DNA of 13,622 bases from DATLYF01 sp035575095 (GCA_035575095.1 DATLYF010000113.1:1-13622); one strand, 5' to 3'. Positions 6,217-13,056 are shown, numbered from the stretch's first letter. Notes: generated from the sequence alone by a model not told the origin. Made by a program: numbers and translations.

Positions 6217-7074
6217 TCACAGCCGCTTGATCAGCGCCGAAGTGTCCAGGCGTCCGCAACCCTGGGCCTGCAGCTCGGCGTAGAAGCCGTTGACCAGCCT
6301 GGCGACCGGCAGCTCCAGGCCCATCTGCTGCGCCTGGCGCAGGCAGATACCAAGATCCTTGCGCATCCAGTCCAGGGCAAAGCCGAAATCGAACTTGCCC
6401 GCGGCCATGGTCAGGGCGCGGTTCTCCAGCTGCCAGCTTTGGGCCGCCCCGTGGCGCAGCACCTCCACCACCTCGGCCACGTCCAACCCGGCCTTTTGGG
6501 CGAAGCGGATACCTTCGGCCAGCCCTTCGAGCAGCCCGGCGATGAGGATCTGGTTGACCATCTTGCACAACTGGCCGCTGCCCGCCGGCCCCAACTGCTT
6601 GCATTGGCGGGCGTAGGCGGCGAGCACCGGCGCGGCGCGGGCGAAATGCTCCTCGGCGCCGCCCACCATGACGGTCAGCTTGCCGTTCTCCGCTCCGGCC
6701 TGGCCGCCAGACACCGGCGCGTCGAGAAAACCCGCCCCCTTGGCCGCACACGCCCGCTCGAGCTCGCGTGCCAGCTCCGCCGAGGCGGTGGTGTGATCGA
6801 TGAGGATGCCGCCCGCCGCCAACCCGGCGAGGATGCCGTCATCGCCGTAGACCACCGAGCGCACGTCGTCGTCATTACCGACGCAGACCATCACCATCTC
6901 CGCGCCCATGGAGGCCGCTCGAGGCGTTGCGGCGCTCCTGCCCGCGTAGCGCTCCACCCAGGCCTGGGCTCGGGCCGGGGTGCGGTTGTAGACGGTGACC
7001 TGATAGCCGGCCTGGGCCAGATGACCGGCCATGGGGAAGCCCATCACGCCGAGTCCGATGAATGCCAGTTGCAT
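6217..7074 (-). CDS. NAD(P)-dependent beta-hydroxyacid dehydrogenase (GarR / glyoxylate-succinic semialdehyde reductase type)
   Basis: A 285-residue soluble oxidoreductase of the 3-hydroxyisobutyrate dehydrogenase family, which interconverts a beta-hydroxyacid and its semialdehyde or keto form. The N-terminal Rossmann domain starts with FIGLGVMGFPMAGHL (GLGVMG at 7-12). Asn30-Arg31-Thr after the second strand, in place of an Asp, suggests NADPH. The substrate-binding signature FLDAPVSGGQAGAENGKL lies at 116-133. Catalytic Lys171 and Asn174 lie in GQLCKMVNQ, and Lys239-Asp240 in MRKD. Length is normal. The sequence fits GLYR-like enzymes that reduce glyoxylate or succinic semialdehyde, with tartronate semialdehyde or 3-hydroxyisobutyrate as alternatives. 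AAGGAG lies 8 nt before ATG 7074. The pirin gene ends 44 nt upstream on the same strand, so the two may be co-transcribed. Confidence 0.9.
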   Translation of the reverse strand: MQLAFIGLGVMGFPMAGHLAQAGYQVTVYNRTPARAQAWVERYAGRSAATPRAASMGAEMVMVCVGNDDDVRSVVYGDDGILAGLAAGGILIDHTTASAELARELERACAAKGAGFLDAPVSGGQAGAENGKLTVMVGGAEEHFARAAPVLAAYARQCKQLGPAGSGQLCKMVNQILIAGLLEGLAEGIRFAQKAGLDVAEVVEVLRHGAAQSWQLENRALTMAAGKFDFGFALDWMRKDLGICLRQAQQMGLELPVARLVNGFYAELQAQGCGRLDTSALIKRL

Positions 7075-7118
7075 GCTGCTCGCTCCTTGTATCTCGGGGT
7101 CTGCCAGTGTATCAGCGC

Positions 7119-7991
7119 TCAGCGCTCAGGCAGCGGGATGCGTTCGCTCTCGCCGGGCACCGGCGGGAAGCGTTCCTCGGCCCAATCGCGCTTGGCCTGC
7201 TCGATGCGCGCCTTGGAGCTGGCGACGAAGTTCCACCAGATGATGCGCTCCCCGTCCAGCGCTTCGCCGCCCAGGAGCATGATCCGTGCCGGCGCCGTGG
7301 CGCACACGCTCGCGCCACCACCCGGGGCCAGCACCGCCATCCGCCCCGCCGCCAGCGGCTGCCCTGCCACTGTCACCTCGCCCTCGGCCACGTACACGGC
7401 GCGCTCCGCGTACTCGGCGGGCAACGCCAGTGCAGCACCGGCGCTCAGGCGGGCGTCCAGGTAGAACAGCGGCGAGCGCACCGCCACCGGCGCCTGCCGC
7501 CCGTAGGCGGTGCCGGCGATGAGGGTGAGGCGGGCGCCGCTCTCCTCGAAAGATGGCAGCGTGGCCGCCGGATGGTGGTGGAAGCTCGGCTTGCACTCCT
7601 CCTCGGCGCGGGGCAGCGCCACCCACGATTGGATGCCGTGCAGCCGCGCTCCGGCTGTCCGCTGCTCGGGGGCGCTGCGCTCGGAATGGACGATGCCGCA
7701 GCCGGCGGTCATCCAGTTGACGTCGCCCGGGCGGATCGACTGCACGTAGCCCAGGCTGTCGCGATGCACCAGTTCGCCCTCGAACAGATAGGTGACCGTG
7801 GCCAGGCCGATGTGGGGATGGGGGCGCACGTCCACGCCCTGCCCGGGCGCAAAGCGCAACGGCCCCATGTGGTCGAGGAAGACGAAGGGTCCGACGTGGC
7901 GCCGGCGCACGTAGGGCAGCACCCGGCGCACGCTGAAGCCGCCGAGATCCCGCGCGCGCGGCTCGATGATCAGTTCGATGGCGGTATTCAT
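7119..7991 (-). CDS. Pirin family protein (bicupin)
   Basis: A 290-residue two-cupin protein. The N-terminal cupin has all four metal ligands of the family: His58 and His60 in VRPHPHIGLATVTYL, and His102 and Glu104 in TAGCGIVHSER. The opening FVFLDHMGP (36-44) is also diagnostic. The C-terminal cupin (about 170-255, RAVYVAEGEVTVAGQPL through LLGGEAL) lacks ligands, as usual, and ends with IWWNFVASSKARIEQAKRDW, a conserved pirin tail. Bacterial pirins include quercetin 2,3-dioxygenases and stress- or metabolism-related regulators; which applies here cannot be told. GGAGAGG lies 6 nt before ATG 7991. It is probably the first gene of a unit with the downstream dehydrogenase, and its promoter region is shared with the divergent vapBC module. 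Confidence 0.92.
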   Translation of the reverse strand: MNTAIELIIEPRARDLGGFSVRRVLPYVRRRHVGPFVFLDHMGPLRFAPGQGVDVRPHPHIGLATVTYLFEGELVHRDSLGYVQSIRPGDVNWMTAGCGIVHSERSAPEQRTAGARLHGIQSWVALPRAEEECKPSFHHHPAATLPSFEESGARLTLIAGTAYGRQAPVAVRSPLFYLDARLSAGAALALPAEYAERAVYVAEGEVTVAGQPLAAGRMAVLAPGGGASVCATAPARIMLLGGEALDGERIIWWNFVASSKARIEQAKRDWAEERFPPVPGESERIPLPER

Positions 7992-8051
7992 TGCACACCT
8001 CTCCGCAAGCCGCTGGGCTCACCCTATCCGCCCAGGCGAGGCCATGCCGAC

Positions 8052-8080
8052 AGTTTAGGTGTTCGGCAGCGATGTGTCGG
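8052..8080 (-). promoter_or_regulatory. Candidate promoter of the pirin gene
   Basis: On the minus strand, CCGACA (8080 to 8075) and TAAACT (8057 to 8052) are separated by 17 nt, each matching four of six consensus positions. This places the start near 8045 and a leader of about 54 nt before the pirin ATG. The -35 box ends one base from the vapBC operator that begins at 8082. Confidence 0.4.
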
Positions 8081-8081
8081 C

Positions 8082-8110
8082 TTGATGGGCATCCCATCAA
8101 GGCATATGCT
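8082..8110 (+). promoter_or_regulatory. Candidate vapBC promoter
   Basis: TTGATG (8082-8087) and TATGCT (8105-8110) are separated by exactly 17 nt. Each matches four of six sigma-70 consensus bases. The start would fall near 8117, about 26 nt before the vapB ATG, leaving room for the AGGAG ribosome binding site at 8132-8136. The -35 and most of the spacer lie inside a perfect inverted repeat, which fits repression by VapB or the VapBC complex. Confidence 0.55.
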
Positions 8111-8127
8111 TCAGCCTATGCCATCAA
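8082..8127. promoter_or_regulatory. Putative VapB/VapBC operator: nested inverted repeats
   Basis: A perfect dyad TTGATGGG-CAT-CCCATCAA covers 8082-8100. A second dyad GGCATA (8101-8106) / TATGCC (8117-8122) follows at once, and the half-site CCATCAA recurs at 8121-8127. There are thus three copies of the half-site (one as TTGATGG) around the -35, -10 and start point. AbrB-fold VapB antitoxins are known to autoregulate by binding palindromes over their own promoter; assignment of this site to VapB is inference from position. Confidence 0.6.
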
Positions 8128-8142
8128 TCGCAGGAGCCGGCC

Positions 8143-8382
8143 ATGCAAACCGAACGGCACGTCCGCCTGTTCAAGAACGGGCGCAACCAGGCGCTGCGTA
8201 TCCCACGCGAATTCGAGCTGCCAGGCGATGAGGCGATCATCCGCAAAGAAGGGGATCGCTTGATCGTAGAGCCGGTGAAGCGGCCTTCGCTGCTGGCCTT
8301 GCTCGCGAGCTGGGAGCCGCTGGACGAGGAATTCCCGGATGTCGATGAAGGGTTGCTGCCACTGGACGACATCGATCCCTGA
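8143..8382 (+). CDS. vapB: VapB antitoxin, AbrB/SpoVT fold
   Basis: A 79-residue antitoxin. Residues 5-50 (RHVRLFKNGRNQALRIPREFELPGDEAIIRKEGDRLIVEPV) form the swapped-hairpin AbrB/MazE-type DNA-binding domain, with the characteristic F-x-NG-x-SQA-like segment (here NGRNQALRIP). Residues 51-79 (LLALLASWEPLDEEFPDVDEG...DDIDP) are acidic and would wrap the VapC active site to block its RNase activity. AGGAG lies 6 nt before ATG 8143. The toxin starts 2 nt after its stop, so both are on one message and probably coupled. The DNA here is visibly more A+T-rich than the neighbours, which suggests a transferred module. Confidence 0.93.
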   Translation: MQTERHVRLFKNGRNQALRIPREFELPGDEAIIRKEGDRLIVEPVKRPSLLALLASWEPLDEEFPDVDEGLLPLDDIDP

Positions 8383-8384
8383 CC

Positions 8385-8810
8385 ATGACCGTACCGCGTT
8401 ATCTGCTCGACACCAATATCCTATCCAATCTGATCAGGCAACCCGCCGGTGCCGTTACCCGCAAGATAGCCAGTGTAGGGGAGATGGCGATTTGCACCAG
8501 CATCGTTGTCGCCTGCGAGCTGCGCTATGGGGCTGCCAAAAAGCAATCCCCGCTCCTGTCCGGCAAGGTCGAAGAATTGCTGAATACCCTCGATGTGCTA
8601 CCGCTGAGCGAAGAAGTGGATCGTCACTACGCGGACATTCGCTTCCAGCTAGAAGCGAGCGGACAGCCGATCGGCCCGAACGATCTCCTGATCGCCGCAC
8701 ATGCCCGCGTACTCGATTTGACGCTGGTCACTGACAATGTCCGGGAATTCTCCCGGGTGCCGGAGCTTCGCGTCGAAAACTGGCTCGAATCGCCAGACAG
8801 CGACCGCTGA
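8385..8810 (+). CDS. vapC: VapC toxin, PIN-domain ribonuclease
   Basis: A 141-residue PIN-domain toxin. The acidic metal-binding set is complete: Asp9 in YLLDTNILS, Glu45 in VVACELRYGA, Asp100 in IGPNDLLIAAHA and Asp117 in LVTDNVREF. VapC enzymes are Mg2+/Mn2+-dependent endoribonucleases that cut structured RNA such as initiator tRNA or rRNA loops; the target here is unknown. The toxin is full length and intact, ending EFSRVPELRVENWL, the usual C-terminal strand-helix of this family (VapC of the FitB/VapC4 type). It is translated just after vapB (2-nt gap). A REP-like hairpin begins 11 nt after its stop. Confidence 0.94.
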   Translation: MTVPRYLLDTNILSNLIRQPAGAVTRKIASVGEMAICTSIVVACELRYGAAKKQSPLLSGKVEELLNTLDVLPLSEEVDRHYADIRFQLEASGQPIGPNDLLIAAHARVLDLTLVTDNVREFSRVPELRVENWLESPDSDR

Positions 8811-8821
8811 GTAGCATCCCC

Positions 8822-8845
8822 CCCTCTCCCGCAGGCGGGAGAGGG
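8822..8845. repeat. REP-like hairpin, possible bidirectional terminator
   Basis: An 11-bp perfect inverted repeat, CCCTCTCCCGC and GCGGGAGAGGG, is separated by AG. It lies between the stops of vapC (8810) and trpA (8865). The sequence resembles the GGGAGAGGG-type repetitive extragenic palindromes scattered through many GC-rich proteobacterial genomes. There is no T run on either side, so a Rho-independent role is uncertain, but the position between convergent genes suits transcription stop or 3'-end protection. TCACGGTGAGG follows directly and may be part of the same repeat unit. Confidence 0.7.
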
Positions 8846-8864
8846 TCACGGTGAGGCGCTGCCT

Positions 8865-9686
8865 TCAGGCGCTGCGCGCCCAGCGCACGCCCCCGGCCAG
8901 CTCGCGCACCAGGGCGTGTACCTCCTGCACCGCCTGGGCTGGGCTGGCGGCCTGGGCGATACGCTCCACCAGCCCCGAACCCACCACCACGGCATCGGCG
9001 AAACGGCCGATCACCGCCGCCTGCTCGGCGCGCCTGATGCCGAAGCCCACGGCGATGGGCAGATCGGTGTGGCGGCGGATACGGGCCAGGGCCTGCTCCA
9101 CCTTCTCCGGCGTGGGCGCGGCGGCGCCGGTAATGCCGGCGATGGAAACGTAGTAGAGGAAGCCCGAGGTGTTCTGCAGGACCTTGGGCAGGCGCTGCTC
9201 GTCGGTGGTGGGCGTGGCCAGGCGGATGAAGTGCAGGCCAGCCCGCAAGGCCGGGAGACACAGCTCCCGGTCCTCCTCCGGCGGCAGATCGACCACGATC
9301 AGCCCGTCCACCCCGGCGGCCTTGGCATCGGCCAGGAAACGCTCCACCCCGTAGCGGTAGATGGGGTTGTAGTAGCCCATCAGGACCAGGGGGGTGTCGC
9401 TATCCTGCGCGCGGAAGGCGCGCACCATCTGCAGAGTCTTGACCAGGGTCTGGCCGTTGCGTAGCGCCCGTAGGTTGGCGGCCTGGATGGCGGGGCCGTC
9501 GGCCATGGGATCGGAGAACGGCATGCCCAGCTCGATCAGGTCGGCACCGGCTGCGGGCAGTCCCTGGAGGATCGCCAGGGCGTGCTCGTAGTCGGGATCG
9601 CCGGCGGTGACGAAGGTGACCAGAGCAGGACGGTTGGCGGCCTTCAGTTCATTGAAGCGACGTTCGATACGGGATGCGGTGCTCAC
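8865..9686 (-). CDS. trpA: Tryptophan synthase alpha subunit
   Basis: A 273-residue TIM-barrel subunit that splits indole-3-glycerol phosphate to indole and glyceraldehyde 3-phosphate; indole then tunnels to TrpB. Catalytic Glu52 and Asp63 lie in the signature LIELGMPFSDPMADGP (50-65), matching E. coli Glu49 and Asp60. The phosphate-binding region is visible in FLYYVSIAGITGA (176-188) and VGFGIRRAEQA. The mobile loop region is VVDLPPEE (135-142). The start is GTG 9686, overlapping the trpB stop as GTGA, with GGGAG 7 nt upstream in trpB, so translation is coupled. Length is normal. The family is tryptophan biosynthesis, cytoplasmic. Expression would follow the trpBA promoter controlled by TrpI. 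Confidence 0.97.
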   Translation of the reverse strand: MSTASRIERRFNELKAANRPALVTFVTAGDPDYEHALAILQGLPAAGADLIELGMPFSDPMADGPAIQAANLRALRNGQTLVKTLQMVRAFRAQDSDTPLVLMGYYNPIYRYGVERFLADAKAAGVDGLIVVDLPPEEDRELCLPALRAGLHFIRLATPTTDEQRLPKVLQNTSGFLYYVSIAGITGAAAPTPEKVEQALARIRRHTDLPIAVGFGIRRAEQAAVIGRFADAVVVGSGLVERIAQAASPAQAVQEVHALVRELAGGVRWARSA

Positions 9687-10897
9687 AGCTCAACTCCCAG
9701 GTGCCGGGCGACGGTGAAGATGTCCTTGTCCCCGCGACCGCTCAGGTTGATGACGATGATGTGCTCCTTGGGCAGGGTCGGGGCCAGTTTGATGGCCTGG
9801 GCCACGGCGTGGCTGCTCTCCAGGGCCGGAATGATGCCCTCCCAGCGGCTCAGCTTCTGGAAGGCGTCCAGGGCCTCATCGTCGGTGATGGCCACGTACT
9901 GCACCCGGCCGCTGTCGTACAGCCAGGCATGTTCGGGACCGATGCCCGGGTAGTCGAGGCCGGCGGAGATGGAATGCGCCTCGAGGATCTGGCCGTCGGC
10001 ATCCTGCAGCAGATAGGTGCGGTTGCCGTGCAACACGCCGGGCGCGCCACCGGTGAGGCTGGCGGCATGCTGGCCGGTCTCCAGCCCATGGCCGGCGGCC
10101 TCGACGCCGATGATACGCACCTGCGCATCGTCGAGGAACGGATAGAACAGGCCCATGGCGTTGGAGCCGCCGCCGACGCAGGCGATCAGGGTATCAGGCA
10201 AGCGTCCCTCGGCGGCCAGGATCTGCTGGCGGGTCTCCTCACCGATGATCTTCTGCAGGTCGCGCACCATGGCCGGAAAGGGATGCGGGCCGGCCACGGT
10301 GCCGATCAGGTAATAGGTGTCCTCGACATTGGTCACCCAGTCGCGCAGGGCTTCGTTCATGGCGTCTTTGAGGGTGGCCGAGCCGCTGGTCACGGGGCGC
10401 ACTTCGGCGCCGAGCAGCTTCATGCGGAACACGTTGGGCTTCTGCCGCTCGATGTCGGTGGCGCCCATGTAGATTACGCACTGCAGGCCGAACAGGGCGC
10501 ATACCGTGGCGGTGGCAACACCGTGCTGACCGGCGCCGGTCTCGGCGATGATGCGCTTCTTGCCCATGCGCCGCGCCAGCAGGATCTGACCCATGCAGTT
10601 GTTGATCTTGTGCGCCCCGGTGTGGTTGAGGTCCTCGCGCTTGAGGTAGATCCTGGCCCCGCCCAACGCCGCGCTGGTGCGCTCGGCAAGATAGAGCGGG
10701 CTGGGGCGGCCGACGTAGTCGCGCAGATAGTAGGCCAGCTCCTTCTGGAATTCGGGATCCTGCCGGGCGGCCTGATAATGTTTCTCCAGGTCGAGGATCA
10801 GCGGCATCAGGGTCTCAGCCACGAAACGGCCGCCGAAGATGCCGAAATGACCGTCGGCGTCGGGGCCGGTACGGTAGCTTTGCGAAGTCGCGCTCAT
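9683..10897 (-). CDS. trpB: Tryptophan synthase beta subunit
   Basis: A 404-residue PLP enzyme that condenses indole with serine to give tryptophan. The PLP lysine is Lys97 in HTGAHKINN (92-100), Glu119 lies in AETGAGQHG (118-126), the phosphate-binding loop is GGGSNAMG (242-249), and the C-terminal LSGRGDKD (385-392) is present. The N-terminal FGIFGGRFVAETLMP (18-32) is the family start, so ATG 10897 is well placed, with AAGGTGAG 5 nt upstream. The gene is intact, is the first gene of trpBA, and is divergent from trpI. No trpF or accD, which often flank trpBA in other proteobacteria, is present in the window. Confidence 0.98.
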   Translation of the reverse strand: MSATSQSYRTGPDADGHFGIFGGRFVAETLMPLILDLEKHYQAARQDPEFQKELAYYLRDYVGRPSPLYLAERTSAALGGARIYLKREDLNHTGAHKINNCMGQILLARRMGKKRIIAETGAGQHGVATATVCALFGLQCVIYMGATDIERQKPNVFRMKLLGAEVRPVTSGSATLKDAMNEALRDWVTNVEDTYYLIGTVAGPHPFPAMVRDLQKIIGEETRQQILAAEGRLPDTLIACVGGGSNAMGLFYPFLDDAQVRIIGVEAAGHGLETGQHAASLTGGAPGVLHGNRTYLLQDADGQILEAHSISAGLDYPGIGPEHAWLYDSGRVQYVAITDDEALDAFQKLSRWEGIIPALESSHAVAQAIKLAPTLPKEHIIVINLSGRGDKDIFTVARHLGVEL

Positions 10898-10935
10898 CAG
10901 GGCTCACCTTGACGTCGTTCGGTTGCGATGGCGCT

Positions 10936-10965
10936 ACCTTACCTCCGCGGCGGAGCCCTTGAAAA
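10936..10965 (-). promoter_or_regulatory. Candidate trpBA promoter
   Basis: On the minus strand, TTTTCA (10965 to 10960) and TAAGGT (10941 to 10936) are separated by 18 nt. Both are weak matches, as expected of an activator-dependent promoter. The start would be near 10929, with a leader of about 31 nt before trpB. The TrpI dyad is then centred at about -66, the usual recognition position for LysR-type activators. CATAAT closer to the dyad is a better -10 by sequence, but it would put the dyad over the -35, which fits activation poorly. Confidence 0.45.
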
Positions 10966-10987
10966 GCGAGATTATGGCCGCTAGCGT
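10959..10987 (+). promoter_or_regulatory. Candidate trpI promoter
   Basis: TTGAAA (10959-10964) and TAGCGT (10982-10987) are separated by 17 nt on the plus strand. The -35 matches five of six consensus bases; the -10 is poor. The start would be near 10994, inside the TrpI dyad, which fits autorepression as described for Pseudomonas trpI. The leader would be about 30 nt. No strong ribosome binding site precedes ATG 11025. Confidence 0.45.
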
Positions 10988-11003
10988 GTGAGGAAATCTC
11001 ACA
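10987..11003. promoter_or_regulatory. Putative TrpI binding site
   Basis: The perfect dyad TGTGAG-N5-CTCACA holds the LysR T-N11-A core (T at 10989, A at 11001). It lies in the 127-nt gap between trpB and trpI. In Pseudomonas, TrpI binds the trpI-trpBA gap with indoleglycerol phosphate as inducer, activating trpBA and repressing itself. Position and symmetry here fit that model. Confidence 0.7.
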
Positions 11004-11024
11004 GTACCCAGATCCCTTGCTGCC

Positions 11025-11909
11025 ATGCCCCGGCGCCTCCCCCCACTCAACGCCATCCGCGCCTTCGAGGCCGCTGCCCGCCACCTCGGCTTCAGCCGTG
11101 CCGCCGAGGAGCTGCATGTCACCCATGGCGCCATCAGCCGCCAGGTGAAGCAACTGGAGGACTGGCTCGGCCAGCCGCTGTTCCAGCGCCGCCAGGGACG
11201 GGTGGCGCTGACCGAAGCCGGCCGCGAGCTGCTCGCCATCAGCCGCCACGCCCTGGATCTGCTCGCCGACGGCAGCAACCGGCTGCGCCGCGAGGCCCGT
11301 CAGGGCCCGCTGGCTCTGGCCTGCCCGGGCAGTTTTCTGATGCGCTGGCTGATCCCGCGTCTGGACCGGCTCAAGGCGGCCTACCCTGAGCTCGACCTGC
11401 GCCTGTCGGCCGCGGAGGCGCCGCCCGACTTCGCCGCCGCCGGCATCGACACGGCCATCAGCGTCGGCGCCCCGCCCTGGCCGGCAGGTCTGGAGGCGGT
11501 GGCGCTGTACCACTGGCGCTTCGGCCCGGTGCTGAGCCCGCGCCTGTCAGGGAAACTCACACTGCGCAGCCCCGCTGACCTGGCTGGCCAGCCACTGCTG
11601 CACACCGCCTCCCGTCCTCAAGCCTGGCGAGAATGGGCCGAGCGGGTCGGCCTCGATCCGGTGCTGCTGGTCCAGGGGTCACAGTTCGAACACCTCTACT
11701 ACATGCTGGAGGCGGCTATCGCCGGCATCGGCATCGCCATCGCCCCAGAGCCGCTGGTGGCGCAAGACCTGGCTGCCGGCCGGCTGCTGGCACCGCTCGG
11801 TTTCGTCGACAGCGGCCAGGTATTCGCCCTGTTGATCCCCTGGGAGCGGGTGGCCGATCCCCGCATCGACAGCCTCAGGCGCTGGCTGCTGGCTGAGGCG
11901 GCCACTTGA
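11025..11909 (+). CDS. trpI: LysR-type activator of trpBA
   Basis: A 294-residue LysR-type regulator. The N-terminal winged helix-turn-helix is at about 7-66 (LPPLNAIRAFEAAARHLGFSRAAEELHVTHGAISRQVKQLE), with the linker helix to about 92. The effector domain has LACPGSFLMRWLIPRLDRL (98-116), LLHTASRPQAWREWA (191-205) and FEHLYYMLEAAIAGIGIAIAPEPLV (221-245). These segments match the Pseudomonas TrpI sequence as I recall it, more closely than generic GcvA-like LysR proteins. The divergent position next to trpBA, with a T-N11-A dyad between them, supports the name. It would bind indoleglycerol phosphate and switch on trpBA while repressing its own promoter. ATG 11025 gives the normal N-terminus, though the ribosome binding site is weak. 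Intact. Confidence 0.93.
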   Translation: MPRRLPPLNAIRAFEAAARHLGFSRAAEELHVTHGAISRQVKQLEDWLGQPLFQRRQGRVALTEAGRELLAISRHALDLLADGSNRLRREARQGPLALACPGSFLMRWLIPRLDRLKAAYPELDLRLSAAEAPPDFAAAGIDTAISVGAPPWPAGLEAVALYHWRFGPVLSPRLSGKLTLRSPADLAGQPLLHTASRPQAWREWAERVGLDPVLLVQGSQFEHLYYMLEAAIAGIGIAIAPEPLVAQDLAAGRLLAPLGFVDSGQVFALLIPWERVADPRIDSLRRWLLAEAAT

Positions 11910-11931
11910 AGCGGCACGAAATGTGCTGGCA

Positions 11932-11953
11932 GGGGGGAACTTTGTGGCCCCCC
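11932..11953 (+). terminator. Weak hairpin after trpI
   Basis: GGGGGG (11932-11937) and CCCCCC (11948-11953) can pair around a 10-nt loop, 22 nt after the trpI stop and before the next gene. There is no T run after it. It may slow or stop transcription between trpI and the oxidoreductase, but support is thin. Confidence 0.3.
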
Positions 11954-12004
11954 TCGCACTCAACTGGCGAGAAGGTCATGTTCTTCCCCACCCGCCCAGC
12001 CGCC

Positions 12005-13032
12005 ATGTCCAGCCGTCTTCCGCCCAAGCCCACCGCCATCATCGGCGCCGGTTTCGCCGGCCTGAGCGCCGCCCGGGCGCTCGTCGCCGCCGGCCAGCCG
12101 GTGCAGGTGTTCGACCAGGGGCGCGATCCCGGTGGCCGTAGTGCCACCCGCCGCGCCGAGCGCGCCCAGTTCGACCACGGTGCCCAGTACCTCGAAGCCC
12201 ACGATCCGCGCTTCCAGGCCCAGGTGGAAACCTGGCGGCAGCAGGGCGTGGTGGCGCCCTGGCATGGGCGCTTCGGTGTGCTGCGCCGCGGCCACTGGGC
12301 CATACGCAGCATCGACGGTCCGCGCTACGTGGGCGTGCCGACCATGGACGCCCCCGCCCGCAACCTGACCCTGGGTCTGGAAGTGAGCTATGCTACCCGC
12401 ATTGTCGCGCTGCGCCGTCTGCGCGGCGGCTGGCGGCTGCAGGACGAGCAGGACCGGGTGCTGGGGCCGTTCGCCCGGGTGGTGCTGGCCCTGCCCGCCC
12501 CCAGGCGGTGCCGCTGCTGACGGCGCGCCCAGAGTGGGCGGCGCGGCTGGCGGCGCTGCGCTTCGAACCGTGCTGGACGGTGATGCTGGCCCTGGGCGGA
12601 CAGCTGCCCCTGCCCCTGGACGCCGCCCAGGTGGTGGACTCGCCGCTGGCCTGGATCGCTCGCAACAACAGCAAGCCCGGCCGCGGGGGGCTGGAGGCCT
12701 GGGTGCTGCAGGCCACGGCCGAGTGGTCGGCAACGCATCTCGAGGACAGCGCGATCAAGGTCATCGCCGCCCTCACCCGCGCCTTCCGCGAAGCCTGCGG
12801 CCGGCAGCCGGTGCCACCGGCCATGGCCCAGGCCCATCGCTGGCGCCATGCCCGCGCGGCCACGCCGCTGGGCGAGGATTGCCTGTGGGATGGCGGACTC
12901 GGCCTCGGCGTGTGCGGCGACTGGTGCCGCGGCGAGCGCATCGAGGATGCCTGGCTGAGCGGCCTGGTCCTGGCCCAAATGATGCTGGAACATCGGCGCC
13001 CCGTCGTTCCACTGTTCCGCTCGACCGCCTGA
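12005..13032 (+). pseudogene. Renalase-like NAD(P)/FAD-dependent oxidoreductase, frameshifted
   Basis: The two halves of one FAD enzyme lie in different frames. The first half (12005-12520) has the dinucleotide-binding AIIGAGFAGLSAARAL (GxGxxG at 14-19), GGRSATRR (43-50), FDHGAQYL (56-63) and VVLALPAP (159-166), then goes out of frame to a stop at 12518-12520. The second half, from about 12503 to 13032, has WAARLAALRFEPCWTVMLAL, PLAWIARNNSKPGR, then HRWRHARA and the C-terminal FAD motif GLGVCGDWCRGERIEDAWLSG. Adding one C to the C5 run at 12498-12502 joins them into a protein of about 342 residues, the normal length for this predicted amine-oxidase/renalase-like group (COG3380-like). The start is ATG 12005 by fit to the fold. 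ATG 11978 has GAGAAGG only 2 nt away and is an alternative. It may be a true mutation or a sequencing error in the homopolymer. Confidence 0.82.
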
Positions 13033-13056
13033 TGACGGTTCCGCCAGAGCAACACC

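Noticed and set aside
9674..10912. Plus-strand open frame of 412 codons antisense to trpB
   Set aside because: It mirrors trpB exactly in extent, as expected from the low stop frequency of GC-rich DNA. No family features.
10987..11003. CRP-like site TGTGA...TCACA
   Set aside because: The spacer between TGTGA and TCACA is 7 nt, not the 6 nt of CRP sites. The T-N11-A core beside a LysR gene explains it better.
12494..12504. Programmed -1 frameshift site in the oxidoreductase
   Set aside because: The codons around the C run are GCC CCC; the P-site GCC cannot re-pair as CGC after a -1 slip, so no tandem slippery heptamer exists. A missing base is simpler.
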